From the NCBI RefSeq assembly GCF_032854445.1, contig NC_088301.1:13886281-13950280 (forward strand): a DNA stretch of 64,000 nt. The letters run 5' to 3'. The position numbers and the translations under genes are program-made. How positions within the stretch are numbered: the stretch's first letter is position 1; each line of letters starts with the position of its first letter. Below the pieces are notes generated by a model. It ran no database searches and was not told where the DNA came from. It worked only from the letters and a program-made list of their open reading frames with translations. The DNA comes from Liolophura sinensis. Taxonomy: Eukaryota > Mollusca > Polyplacophora > Chitonida > Chitonidae. Positions 26,401 to 34,359 of this stretch are shown here, piece by piece.

Positions 26401-27757
26401 GGCCAGAAAAAAAGTCTGAAAATTCTAAACAAAGACTGAAAATACCTCACCCTACCTCCAAATTACATCAGCAATCACCTCATCAACAAACGAACAGACA
26501 AAATTAAAGTTCCAACAGAAGGAATCTAATCATATCTAGAAGACTTGTACCTCACCACTTTTTAGCACAAAGAGTACAAAGTTGTGGCTCAATGCTTCAA
26601 ATTATGCTTACATTTCGACAGAATTCCTCATAAATATTCCTTGTAGTTAACAATGGAACAAATTTTGGAACTTGAAGAAGTTTGACAAGCAAAATTTAAC
26701 CTTAGAATAAGATGCAGGTTGAAAAAAAATTCATAAAATTTTGAGGAAAATATACTGTTCAGTAAGAGTAAGATAAGAACTTCAGGCAAAAAATTATCAA
26801 AAAAAAAATTTTTAAAAACTGTCCAGATCATCAGATGACATTCTGGTTTGGCCAGTTTGTATGTGGTCAAACTTTTGTCAGTATTTAGGGCATATAGAAC
26901 TTAACAAAAGCTAATTAGCCACAAACATCTGTAAAACATAATACAAAACAAACAGCTTTTGTAAGCCGCTCTCTGAATTTGAATTACTAATTTCATTTTT
27001 TGCACAATTGCTTTCACTTAACACATACTATACTGTTATACACAATAGCTCTAGACCAAGATTTCCTATCTTAAAGTCATAATTATAGGCATTTATTTGC
27101 CTGCATCTTCAACAACAAGGGTACAGATAGTACTAGCTCTCAGATTAATTGGCAACATTCCCATCTTATCTTCCACATTAACAGCACTGTATTGCTACTT
27201 TCACAAACCAGGGGACACAAACAGATTTCACAACCAAGCTGTCATTCTTCCTTTTAAGGGTGTGATCTTCTCTGGTTTCAATCTCAATCTTCAACTCGTA
27301 CTGAAAATGGCGGTTAACGAAGTTTGGCTTGCTTTCACTGCAATAGGTACATTTATGTAAACTGTGACGTAACAGTCTTTATTATTCACGAATAACTAGG
27401 TGATGTAAATCGTAAGTAACTTACTGTACGATTAAAGGAAACATGTTTTTGCAGTGTATAGCTTGGACATGTTGAGGACATCACAATCAAAAAGAGTTTC
27501 AGATTTGTGAAAGGAAATGTACAGATCTTTATTTCTGAAAGCTAAGCTGGGAAGAATGAAACACATTTCATATTCTAGCAATGCATGCCACTATACATGT
27601 ATATTATCAACTACATGTACACCAATTTACCTGGTAACAAGAGACTACGAAGTCCTTCGTAAAATTCCTCCAGCTGAAGATGAAGGTTGGGATCATTAAA
27701 ATCCCCCTTACAGGTGAACACCGTCTCAATATAATCTTCCTGAGGCCCCATCTTCAT
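5353..27757 (-). CDS. NCOA6: Nuclear receptor coactivator 6 orthologue (whole coding span, 5 coding exons)
   Basis: Join, in transcript order: 27757-27631, 24695-21633, 11540-7551, 6506-6396, 5411-5353 (minus strand). Every junction has GT/AG borders and the phases agree (donors all phase 1), giving about 2,449 residues against about 2,060 in human. The N-terminal block is what identifies it: a TVFTCKGDF stretch, then KVEPWNSVRVTFNIPR and a GVLAVQIEG strand, which is the conserved NCOA6 N-terminal (TRADD-like) region. The receptor-binding box SPLLVNLLQ (LxxLL at residues 297-301) follows, with a basic KKKRRKRKKK at 333-342. The remainder is long, Ser/Thr/Pro/Glu-rich and probably disordered, ending in an Arg-rich tail. 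Known role of the family (ASC-2/TRBP/RAP250): nuclear coactivator and subunit of the KMT2C/KMT2D (ASCOM) complexes. The start is the first in-frame ATG, since the proposed non-coding exon 1 puts a TGA two codons before exon 2's first full codon. An unseen exon inside the ~10 kb intron is possible, but phase does not require one. Confidence 0.93.
6219..6356 (-). mobile_element. SINE fragment next to NCOA6 exon 5 donor
   Basis: (TTTA)n, GATTGGAGTTTTGTGCCGTA, CTCAAGAATATTTC and CCATCCACAGGTTGCTGACA are the reverse of the family tail and centre. It ends about 40 bp from the exon 5 splice donor. Confidence 0.8.
6396..6506 (-). CDS. NCOA6: NCOA6 exon 5 (36 codons, Arg-rich)
   Basis: The acceptor is TATTTTCCAG at 6507-6508 and the donor AAAG|GTAGGT at 6396/6395. 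It reads TRDRSPVCRTRNRTP..., then KRTTRSTKPK. It is basic, continuing the Arg/Ser-rich C-terminus of exon 4, with matching phase on both sides (2 nt + 36 codons + 1 nt). SINE-derived sequence lies about 40 bp beyond its donor and about 25 bp before its acceptor. Confidence 0.75.
6531..6598 (-). mobile_element. Fragment of the second SINE-like family next to NCOA6 exon 5 acceptor
   Basis: TACGTCATAG, TTTTCCAGTCATATGACGAG and CATTAGGCGTTTGTACATA parallel the 41.64-41.71 kb sequence in order. It starts about 25 bp upstream of the exon 5 acceptor. Confidence 0.55.
7551..11540 (-). CDS. NCOA6: NCOA6 exon 4 (1,329 codons; disordered, repeat-bearing, basic C-terminal part)
   Basis: The acceptor is TTGTTGCAG at 11541-11542 and the donor CCTG|GTGAGT at 7551/7550. 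The single open frame is 3.99 kb long. Its phase (2 nt in, 1 nt out) fits exon 3 before it and exon 5 after it. Visible content: Ser/Thr/Gln-rich sequence, an LxxLL-form motif LPKLL encoded at 10351-10365 in a hydrophobic patch (NMFASVLPLPKLL), a tandem array of 10-residue Glu/Lys/Ser units (8809-9198), then acidic stretches and basic clusters (KTPKRKEE, RQRRSRRR) like the basic end of vertebrate NCOA6. In-frame GTG at 11505 is an internal valine codon. The C-terminal half is poorly conserved; assignment rests on the splice phase and on composition. Confidence 0.85.
8809..9198 (-). repeat. Coding 30-bp tandem repeat (13 units) inside NCOA6 exon 4
   Basis: The 390 bp encode thirteen consecutive 10-residue units of the form ASxESKExAS: for example ASGDSKEDAP, ASGETKERVL, ASVESKEMAS, ACADPKEIAS, ending AFGEAKEQTQ. 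This is residues ~1845-1974 of the predicted protein. The 30-bp periodicity, a multiple of three, keeps the frame, and long open shadow frames appear on both strands over the same stretch. Units are diverged, so the array is not freshly expanded. Confidence 0.85.
11654..11710 (+). repeat. Short dispersed repeat, copy 1 (ATATGGCTGAAATATTG)
   Basis: CGATATGGCTGAAATATTGC, CAATGTGGCATTAAGCCATA and (ATTC) also occurs at 13351-13405. It looks like the 3' part of another SINE. Confidence 0.55.
12244..12516. mobile_element. TIR element CAGGGTTCGCACA / TGTGCAAACCCTG
   Basis: The 13-bp inverted termini have one mismatch and bound 273 bp. The interior is full of ACTTTCAAGGA/AAGTACTTTCCAG-type words shared with the 51.2-51.75 kb region. 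Flanking duplication is unclear (ACATA on both sides). Confidence 0.6.
13004..13191. mobile_element. MITE family E with perfect 14-bp TIR
   Basis: TTCACCTAAAGTTT at 13004-13017 and its exact inverse AAACTTTAGGTGAA at 13178-13191 bound 188 bp. The interior block (AAGGCTTTAAAATGATAC, AAGGTGGATGAATCAAGCAA) recurs near 15.2, 17.9 and 21.4 kb. Confidence 0.75.
13351..13405 (+). repeat. Short dispersed repeat, copy 2
   Basis: CAATATGGCTGAAATATTGT, CAATTTGGCGATAGGCCACG, TTATTCAATC. Same element as at 11654. Confidence 0.55.
14842..14963 (+). mobile_element. SINE 3' fragment
   Basis: CACCATTATACTGGCCACTG is followed by GAAATATTCTTGAGTAGGGT and an A-rich end. Confidence 0.65.
15185..15332. repeat. 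MITE family E relative, diverged
   Basis: TTTTGCCTAAAGTTTTGTGT, TAGCAAAATGTGTCACTTAA and AAACTTAAGATGAAAT keep the terminal and subterminal blocks. Confidence 0.55.
15720..15990 (+). repeat. Diverged tandem duplication (AGGCCAAAAGGCACA)
   Basis: AGGCCAAAAGGCACA at ~15726 and ~15873, each followed by ATGATCACCTCAGC / ATAATCATCATCTCTG, AAAACTGCATATTAA / AAAAGTTCATGAC and TTCAGTGATA / TTCAGAGATA. The period is about 147 bp. Confidence 0.6.
17203..17233 (+). repeat. MITE family A terminal fragment
   Basis: AAAAAAGGTTGAGGAATTAC then AGTA matches one inverted terminus only. Confidence 0.5.
17890..18060. repeat. MITE family E relative
   Basis: TAATTTCACCTGAAGTCTGG, AAAGGCCTTAAAATGATGCA, TGTAAGGTGGATGAATTCAT in the same order as the 13.0 kb copy. 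Confidence 0.6.
21350..21503. repeat. MITE family E relative, reverse
   Basis: CATCCACCTTAAAGAAC, ACATTTTAAGGCCTTCATAT, AAAGTTTAGGTGAAATAC: the inverse order of the 17.9 kb copy. Confidence 0.6.
21633..24695 (-). CDS. NCOA6: NCOA6 exon 3 (1,020 codons; TRADD-like domain and LxxLL box)
   Basis: The acceptor is CTCAG at 24696-24697 and the donor CAAG|GTTTGT is at 21633/21632. The conserved region runs KVEPWNSVRVTFNIPR to VQIEGD, at about residues 53-98 of the full protein. An acidic/hydrophobic segment and a Pro-rich segment (LLLPPPPPYP) follow. The nuclear-receptor box LVNLL is encoded at 23920-23934 and a second LxxLL-form motif, LPELL, lies 21 residues on. A polybasic run KKKRRKRKKK comes next and looks like a nuclear localisation signal, matching the KKKK/RKKK cluster after the LxxLL box in vertebrate NCOA6. 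The last two thirds are Ser/Thr/His-rich, with no domain I recognise. In-frame TTG at 24678 is internal, not a start. Confidence 0.92.
24696..27630 (-). other. NCOA6: NCOA6 intron 2
   Basis: No exon is recognised. A foldback element lies at 25110-25239 and the rest is AT-rich sequence without a clear feature. Confidence 0.6.
25110..25239. repeat. Foldback element with CCAAT-box arms
   Basis: Outer arms CACATAGCG (25110-25118) and CGCTATGTG (25231-25239) are exact inverses. Inner arms GTTTTCGCTGATTGG and CCAATCAGGTGAAAAC nearly so. The transcribed RNA or single strand would fold into a long hairpin. It is in NCOA6 intron 2. Confidence 0.6.
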
Positions 27758-27771
27758 CCATGGACATTGGC
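27631..27771 (-). CDS. NCOA6: NCOA6 exon 2 (first coding exon; ATG at 27757)
   Basis: The acceptor is TGTGCAG at 27772-27773 and the donor GTAAAT starts at 27630. The frame reads MKMGPQEDYIETVFTCKGDF, then an acidic/leucine-rich stretch ending RSLLLP. This parallels the beginning of the vertebrate N-terminal domain (a TIFVAFKGN-type strand before an amphipathic helix). The exon is 141 bp: 2 nt, 46 codons and 1 nt. The ATG at 27757-27755 is the likely start; a second ATG lies two codons on. The vertebrate protein has about 50 more acidic residues before this point, which appear to be absent here. Confidence 0.85.
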
Positions 27772-28109
27772 CTGCACAGCAAAAAAGACAATAAATAAAA
27801 ATATTTTATTATGTCACAAAAGCATAATTACAAACACAGGCAACAGCACTGAAATATTGCCAAAACCCTGAGTTATTTTTCCAGTAACATCTGGAAAATA
27901 ATCAAGACGGGTGCATGTTACAAATCAAAGTAGTCCTTTCATTGCTCAATACCTTTATAATTGGTTTCTAGGTCACTGAACAAAACTACATGTAATTTCA
28001 AAACATGAGTTATTTCCCTTTATACTGCTCTGGACAGTTGTGTGTAATACATACTATACTACACTTATATCAGCTTGCTGACTTTTCATACAGCATGCAT
28101 CAAAACCTT

Positions 28110-28130
28110 GGGGGAAGGGGGAGGGGTGGG
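28110..28130 (+). promoter_or_regulatory. G-quadruplex-type motif in NCOA6 intron 1
   Basis: Four G-runs (5, 5, 4 and 3) separated by AA, A and T: a canonical short-loop quadruplex pattern on the plus strand, which is the template strand for NCOA6. Confidence 0.55.
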
Positions 28131-28771
28131 AGGTCGAGGGATGAGGGTTAGTCTAAATAGAACTATTACTTATTCCATTGTCTACATGCCCATTTTAACA
28201 TCAAAATTTGTACTCATTTGTGGTTATCAAAATGAATTCAAGATATCACAATGTTTCATCATTTTTCTCCGCAGTGGTGAATGCCATCTTTGAATAAATA
28301 CCTCAATATGACGAAGATACCTCGTTTCTCAGTTTCTGGAGAAAAAACAGTTTTACCTGTGAAGAAATTGTGATATCTTGATACTCAACAATTTGCTGTG
28401 TTCCAATACCGTATTCATGTCTTAAATTATCTCTAATTTTCTAAAACTTTGAGTTAATAGCAAGGTTTCCAACAGGACTGAATGCATGAGACTCATGAAT
28501 GCAAAAAGTTAAGCTCTGACAATACGTAAAAACATTAATGTTTACCTAAATAACGATTTTAGAGCAGAAAACAAGCACAAACTTCATAATTTACACCAAT
28601 CAACATATATCAACCATGAAACATTCGTCTTGTGTTATACTATCAATACGATGTTATATAGGGTAATTAATATGCATATATAGCAGTAAAGATGTAACTT
28701 TCTCTTTATATTGTTATGCTTTACATGTATGCATGTACATCTATGTTTGCTTGAGGTTTAAGATCCCTTTA

Positions 28772-29253
28772 CATGTATGTAAAACCTAAGGTTAATACTT
28801 GCAGCGCTTTTCACAAAACTACCCATAACAGTTACCTGCACACTGCTTTAGCTGTTACTGAATGCCAAACTTAACATTTACCTTAAAATTAATTACATGA
28901 GGGTAAGTTGTGAATTTTATAATTTGCAAAAATCAATCTGCATAAGATGATCAACACATTTAACACCCCCCTCATGTGATTGAGCTTTACATGTATGCAC
29001 AATCTGAATAAAATATATGCAGACAACAGTACTTCTTGAGACATGTGCCTTAACACTGATTCCAAAGTAAAAGTGGCTAAGTCATGAATTTACAGTAATA
29101 AACATACAGTAACACAGAGCATCCACAATGGAACTTGTCCGTAATCTTATTACGCTTCAAATGTATGCACAAGCTGAGCACAATACATGCAGTGCTTTTC
29201 ATGATACTACCCTTAACATTTACCTTAACATTGCTTCAGCGATTATTGTATGG
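28772..29253 (+). repeat. Array of ~95-bp repeat units in NCOA6 intron 1
   Basis: Units near 28772-28866, 28985-29060 and 29158-29253 share ATGTATG, the GCAGTGCTTTTCAYRAACTACCC-type block and TTACCT..ACACTGCTT. The same unit occurs twice near 56984-57064 and 57155-57248 in the ANKRD13C gene. Confidence 0.6.
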
Positions 29254-30743
29254 GAACGTGCTGATATGTGATACACAAACTTAAAAGGCGCCAACAGCCA
29301 TACTAAATCAAATGTACATCTCTTGTAGATTATTCTATCCACTATGCTCAGCAACGAGGTAACATGTAATTAGTGATAGACACCTTTTTTAATGTCAGCA
29401 GTTCTTATGACCAGTCATAGCGCACTGTCATCTTTGATGACACAGCCAGCCAGTTAAATGGGGAATTCCCTTTTCATCCCTTAAACAGTGCATTACTGAC
29501 TGGATGTGAAGTAATGCTAGGGTATCATCAAGGCTTTATAAGTCACAACAGATCACCTAAGACAATATGCTACAGGATATTAGTCTGTAGGTGAGCAATT
29601 TACATGTAAATGCACAAACAATCCAATTTTCACAGTAGCATGTATGTTTACACTTGTACATTTAAGAGCTATATTCTTTCCAGAATAAAAAGAATTAATG
29701 GGCAAAAACTGCACATCATGCATAAAATGCAAACTGCATTGAGACATGAGGGCAGCATCCTAGGAACTGTCCCTTGTGTTGAAACCACACTAGAACAGAG
29801 GGCTATGTCTACAAATCATTCAACAAATACATAAATGATGTGATTAACAAACTAAATAGCTAGCCTAATATCAAAAAGATGATAAAGAACAAACATTTTA
29901 AGTTTATGATGAAGTTAACAGGTCTTTGAACTTTGATCTTTACTACAACAAACATGGTGAATGGCAAACAAACACAACAATATACGTATAGTAACTCTAT
30001 ACCTTATGTTTGTTCAGCATTAAGTGTAACTTATTACTAACTTTTCAGCTACCCTAATTCTTCAACATTTTCAACTGTCTCTGAAATGAATATTTTGAAA
30101 CATTCTGAGAAAATTATGGAGTCAAGGAAAATAACTTTCATAGCTGTATGAAGTTTGCATCTTAAGTAATACAAACAAATTGTTATTAGTGACATTTTCA
30201 TAACAATTGTATGCCTAAATGTCACATAAAAAAATGATATATTGGTTGAAAAGATTGAAGATTAACACAGCAGTTCGAAGTCAGGTTTCCTACTAGCAGT
30301 ATTAGCCAGGTTTCTTAACTCTGAACCACTAAGTTTCCCATTTCCTCTCACAATAATGCTGTCCCTCTTCGTATAAGGGAAATAATCTTTAGTACTGCTT
30401 AAAACACAAATCAAATAAATAACTAAATTCTAAAAACTAGCAAAACATAACAGGAAACCACAGTTCTTAACCGGGTACATGTATCTGACAAACTCCATGA
30501 CTTAAAGCTCTGCCAAGGCAGATTTGGATTTGAACACACAACCTCAACCAGAGCCAGCGAGGGCCAAAAAATATCAACATTGCAAGTATGAAAAGTAAGG
30601 AACATTCAGTTGTTGTAAACACTAGGTTCACACAAGGTAGAGTGACATAAATTCAACAACGAATCTCATTTTCGTATTGAACATCTGAGAAGCGGGCCAC
30701 TGTCAGAGACCAACAGAAGCATCAGCCTAGTATTTTACAAGTC

Positions 30744-31087
30744 CCCAACATCCTACAAACTGTTAACACAAGATTATCTCTTATAACATTTCTCCATTCA
30801 TTTTCCCCAATCCACTGACACTAACCTTATCATTTAATATTACTTCTCTATAAACCCTTGACATTTTTACTATTTTGTTTTTCTTTAAATGTCAAGTTTT
30901 ATGGATTTCCAACATTTTACAAACTGTTAACATTTTGTTCACAGGCAACATCACAAGATTATCTCTAACATTTGCCTGATTCAATTTCCTGATCCATTAA
31001 CACTAACCTTATTATTTAATATTACTTAACTATAAACCCTTGACATTTATACTATTTTGTTTTTCTTTAAATACCAAGTTTTATGGA
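30744..31087. repeat. Tandem duplication, two ~165-180 bp units
   Basis: CCAACATCCTACAAACTGTT ... CAAGTTTTATGGA (30744-30907) is repeated as CCAACATTTTACAAACTGTT ... CAAGTTTTATGGA (30908-31087). It has small differences and an inserted GTTCACAGGCAAC stretch in the second unit. Confidence 0.85.
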
Positions 31088-31556
31088 CTAGACTCACCAT
31101 AATTTTTGTGAAGCTCTGAGTTCAGCCAACTTAGTGATAGCAGCTTTCTGCTGGGTGAATAAATTATACATAAAGTTAATAATAATCCAAAGTAAAGGAT
31201 TCCCTAACTTAGTGTCTGAGACTGTTTCTTCTCAAATGTATCTCTACTGTCATTCACAAAGTACTTTGCATGTACAAAGCAACTGTGTCTTCTTTTCACA
31301 TCATTTACATATAATGCACTTCAAATTCCTATGTTCAATTAATTGCCTATCAGGGTGCGAAACAATCTGGTTTTTAACATCATACCAGCCATACTAAGAC
31401 AGATCACTGTTAAATAGAATCTTGTACAGAGTTCGGGCAGAACTATGTAATATACAGAAAGATAAAATAGCCCTATGAGGGGAAACAAAATCATGCATGA
31501 CATATGGCAAGTCCTGTCATTGTTTTCTTTGGAACACTCAACCAATATCTAGCTAT

Positions 31557-31710
31557 AATTTATTTATTTGATTGGTGTTTTACACTGTATCCAAGAATAC
31601 CTGACTTATATGATGGCGACCAGAGTTTATGGCGGGAGGAAACCAGTCAGAGGGAAATGCACAACCATCTAGAGGTTGCAGAAAGCAAGCATGACCTGGA
31701 CTTGAACAGT
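31557..31710 (-). mobile_element. SINE copy, reverse orientation
   Basis: TTTATTTATTTGATTGGTGT then TTTACACTGTATCCAAGAAT and GGCGGGAGGAAACCAG: the mirror of tail and centre. Confidence 0.7.
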
Positions 31711-32699
31711 GTCTACAACAACTGCTATTTGCAGCAAAGGAAGAAAATTGGCACTATCCTAAATGTACTAAGATTAATATTGACAAGAGATTATGACAAC
31801 ACCCACGCTTACAGAACGAAATATATTAAATTGATCACCCAGGAGGATATTTTTACCACAATTTTATTCAAATTGATGTCAACTGGCAAAGTCTCTGAAG
31901 TGTGTATGATAAATGTCCATGCATGTATATCGAGAGTAAATGCCATTTCCCCCCGCCACAAATAAAACTAAACTGGCATGCAGATCAAAGGCAGTCCATA
32001 TTCACAGCTGCAATAGTACTGGTTCAATCCATTTCATTACTTACTTTTATTATCTGGATAAATGTCAACAAAATTTAAAGTATGACAGAAATTTTACAGT
32101 TATAATAATGGCTTAGGGCATTGCATATGATCACTCTAATCTGGGGACTTCTTTAGACAACTTCAAGGACTATATTTCCAATACTTGATGCTAAAGCAAT
32201 TAAATTGGGTTTCGGTAGACTACATAGTTGTCCATAGTTGTGGGATGGGGTATGTAAGAGGTGGAACCCCAGGGGGAGAGGTGCTAGGGTGAGGTAGTCA
32301 CTAAGAGGTCCGTCAATTGGGAGAAGGTTCACGGGGAGGGCCCTCCCGACCAAACCGTCCTGACCTCTGCCAATAGCCCGTCTCCAGATTTCAATCATGC
32401 ACCATAATCTCACTACTAATCAGCACCTTTCCACGTGTTCACCGATCCCTTATAGAATTCTTCAACTAACAGATATACTCGCTTGAGCGAAAAGTGTGTA
32501 CGAAGTACTGCAAGTAAAAAATAAACCATAATTTTCTTCGGCATCTCCGCTGACGAAGCCGACTTTCCACGAAAATATATGCTCCGTTTTGGCCCAATTT
32601 AGGGCGTTATTTTCCACATAAATTCACGAGTGTGTAATCTAAATCTATGGATGAGTGGTTGCTTTAATCACTTTTAGAAGTGTTGCTAAAACTTCTTAC

Positions 32700-32800
32700 C
32701 TCAGAAGATGGGTTATCCGTCCTAAAAATATTCTTGTATCAAATACGCCATGAAACAATAACAAGAGCCGCCATTTGCAATTTTCCCTCTGAGCATGCGC
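32700..32800 (-). other. NCOA6: NCOA6 exon 1 (non-coding 5' UTR; 5' end approximate)
   Basis: There is a strong donor, TGAG|GTAAGA, at 32700/32699 on the minus strand, just downstream of promoter motifs. Joined to exon 2 it places TGA two codons upstream of exon 2's first full codon, in frame, so it would be untranslated. The transcription start is not visible; I place it near the YY1 and NRF-1 motifs at 32,770-32,800. Other 5' exons in the 5 kb intron cannot be excluded. Confidence 0.55.
32739..32774 (-). CDS. Upstream ORF in NCOA6 5' UTR
   Basis: ATG at 32774-32772 sits inside a YY1-type AAATGGCGGC motif. It encodes MAALVIVSWRI and stops at 32739. If transcription starts upstream of it, this 11-codon uORF would precede the main start and could lower translation. 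Its translation is not shown by the sequence. Confidence 0.3.
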   Translation of the reverse strand: MAALVIVSWRI

Positions 32801-34094
32801 GTAGGAATCCTGGGATCTCGAACGAAGAGGGTTTGGAAAATGATACAAAATGGCGCGGGTGTTACGAGGGGGATAAGGGCAATTAGTGGGGTTATTTACT
32901 GTAATTTGGGGTGTGTTCATGACTAGGCCCACATGATTCCGTTCGTACAAGTTGTTTTAGGCAAGGGCGGGTGTTGTCATTGCAAAACTGTCTGTTTTCA
33001 ATGGGGTGACCACGCTGTCCGGTGCGCGCAAGGACTAACCTACTTTTTAACAACCAACCAAGGGATTTCTACAGATCGAGGCTCCAGTCGCGCTAGCCGT
33101 GCTCTCACTTCAAGCTTGTTTGTACACGTATAGGCCGTAGCATTTCATAACCCCAAGCGGTTGTATTATACGCTAGACATGCCGTATTTTTTAAAAAATG
33201 AATGTGACGCGATTGGTGAAGGATGTTATATGCACGTTTTCCTATCATTTTCATGGGAGAAATAAATTTTAACCTTGTGTGTTCGCACATATATAGTGCC
33301 GCGTGGCGTTCCATCAGTGAAACCTTACGGGCCCTTTGGCTGTGACGTACGCCTCGGGCCTGACTGGCTCTTTCGTGTTCCGGCAAGGCTCCGTGCAATT
33401 AATTAAATATTTGAGATAATTGGGGCAGCTATACAGCATGAGAAAAAAATCATGCGCCGCAGAAAAGCTATGGAGGATTGAGTCTGTTCAAGAGGTGGCA
33501 TATTCTGCAAGTGATGAAAGATCGAGATTCAAAAGGAGATGTACATTCGACTGTGTACGTGCTAAAACGTTTTAAGTGGCCTGTCGACTCGTCGTTTGTA
33601 AAATTGACATTGATCTAAATAACGCAAATGTGTTTGGTTTCCAAACGGTGGCCTTGGTAGACTGAAGCGTGATCCACTTTCAGATGTCTCGGCACTCCCA
33701 TTGGCTGAAACATTCTCTAAGATGTGTCACAAAACCCTAATAGTCATTCATTCATTGAAACGAATAAATTACCACAAAAAGGGCCGGTAACCGTTTTATA
33801 CCCCACTGAGTTTAGAGAGGATATTAGTATATTATGCCAAATTTTCCGCGTGGAAGGACACTCGATTGGTGCAGGGTGCTGGGAGACTGGACCCCGTGTT
33901 GGAAATATGTAGTTGGTAATGCGTACACTCCAGACCGCGAGTTCGAATCCGGATGGTTGTCTCTTTTTTTGTTTGACTTTAACAGGACAATGTCTGATAT
34001 ACTGCACGGCGCGAAACCAGATTCTGAGTACATCCTAATTCTTCTCAACTGATATGTCTCAGGCAGGCCTCCTTCTCTTAAGATACGGTAATAT

Positions 34095-34359
34095 TAATTT
34101 TTGGTGCTCAGTTGGTTAGCGCGCTAGCACAGCGTAATGACCCAGGAGTCTCTCACCAATGCGGTCGCTGTGAGTTCAAGTCCAGCTCATGCTGGCTTCC
34201 TCTCCGGTCGTAAGTGAGAAGGTCTTCTAGCAACCTGCGGGTGGTCGAGGGTTTCCCCCGGATCCTGCCACCATAATGCTGGCTGCCGTCGTATAAGTGA
34301 AATATTCTTGAGTACGGCGTAAAACACCAATCAAATAAATAAATAAATAATTTTTGGTG
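34095..34359 (+). mobile_element. Full-length tRNA-derived SINE with perfect 12-bp target-site duplication
   Basis: The head has an A-box-like CTCAGTTGGTTAGCGCGC and a B-box-like GAGTTCAAGTCC. A central part (GGTCTTCTAGCAACCTGCGG, CACCATAATGCTGGCTGCCG) and the conserved tail AAGTGAAATATTCTTGAGTA follow, then (AAAT)n. The 12-mer TAATTTTTGGTG occurs at 34095-34106 and again at 34348-34359, as expected for LINE-driven target-primed insertion. This is the reference copy for the family in this window. Confidence 0.9.

Larger units (their letters stand above)
27772..32699 (-). other. NCOA6: NCOA6 intron 1
   Basis: No coding exon is recognised. It contains a G-rich quadruplex-type motif at 28110-28130, three dispersed copies of a ~95-bp repeat (about 28772, 28985 and 29158), a ~170-bp tandem duplication (30744-31087) and a reverse SINE copy (31557-31710). 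Confidence 0.6.
32700..32880. promoter_or_regulatory. Housekeeping-type, possibly bidirectional promoter of NCOA6
   Basis: This is a GC-richer patch in AT-rich surroundings. Minus strand: YY1-like AAATGGCGGC (32767-32776) and NRF-1-like CGCGCATGC (about 32793-32801). Plus strand: AAAATGGCGCGGG (about 32847-32859), a YY1/E2F-like site in the opposite orientation. Such motif clusters are typical of TATA-less, CpG-rich animal promoters. The minus half leads to the exon 1 donor; the plus half opens only a short frame (MARVLRGG then stop). Confidence 0.5.

Noticed and set aside
31095-31125. Possible extra NCOA6 micro-exon (acceptor CTCAG, donor ATG|GTGAGT)
   Set aside because: Only about 18 bp, with no conserved residues; exons 1 and 2 join sensibly without it.
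33895-33970. tRNA-like stretch with GAGTTCGAATCC and a following T-run
   Set aside because: The B-box-like sequence and Pol III-type terminator are there, but the T stem does not pair and no acceptor stem or standard anticodon arm can be drawn. At most a tRNA-derived repeat.
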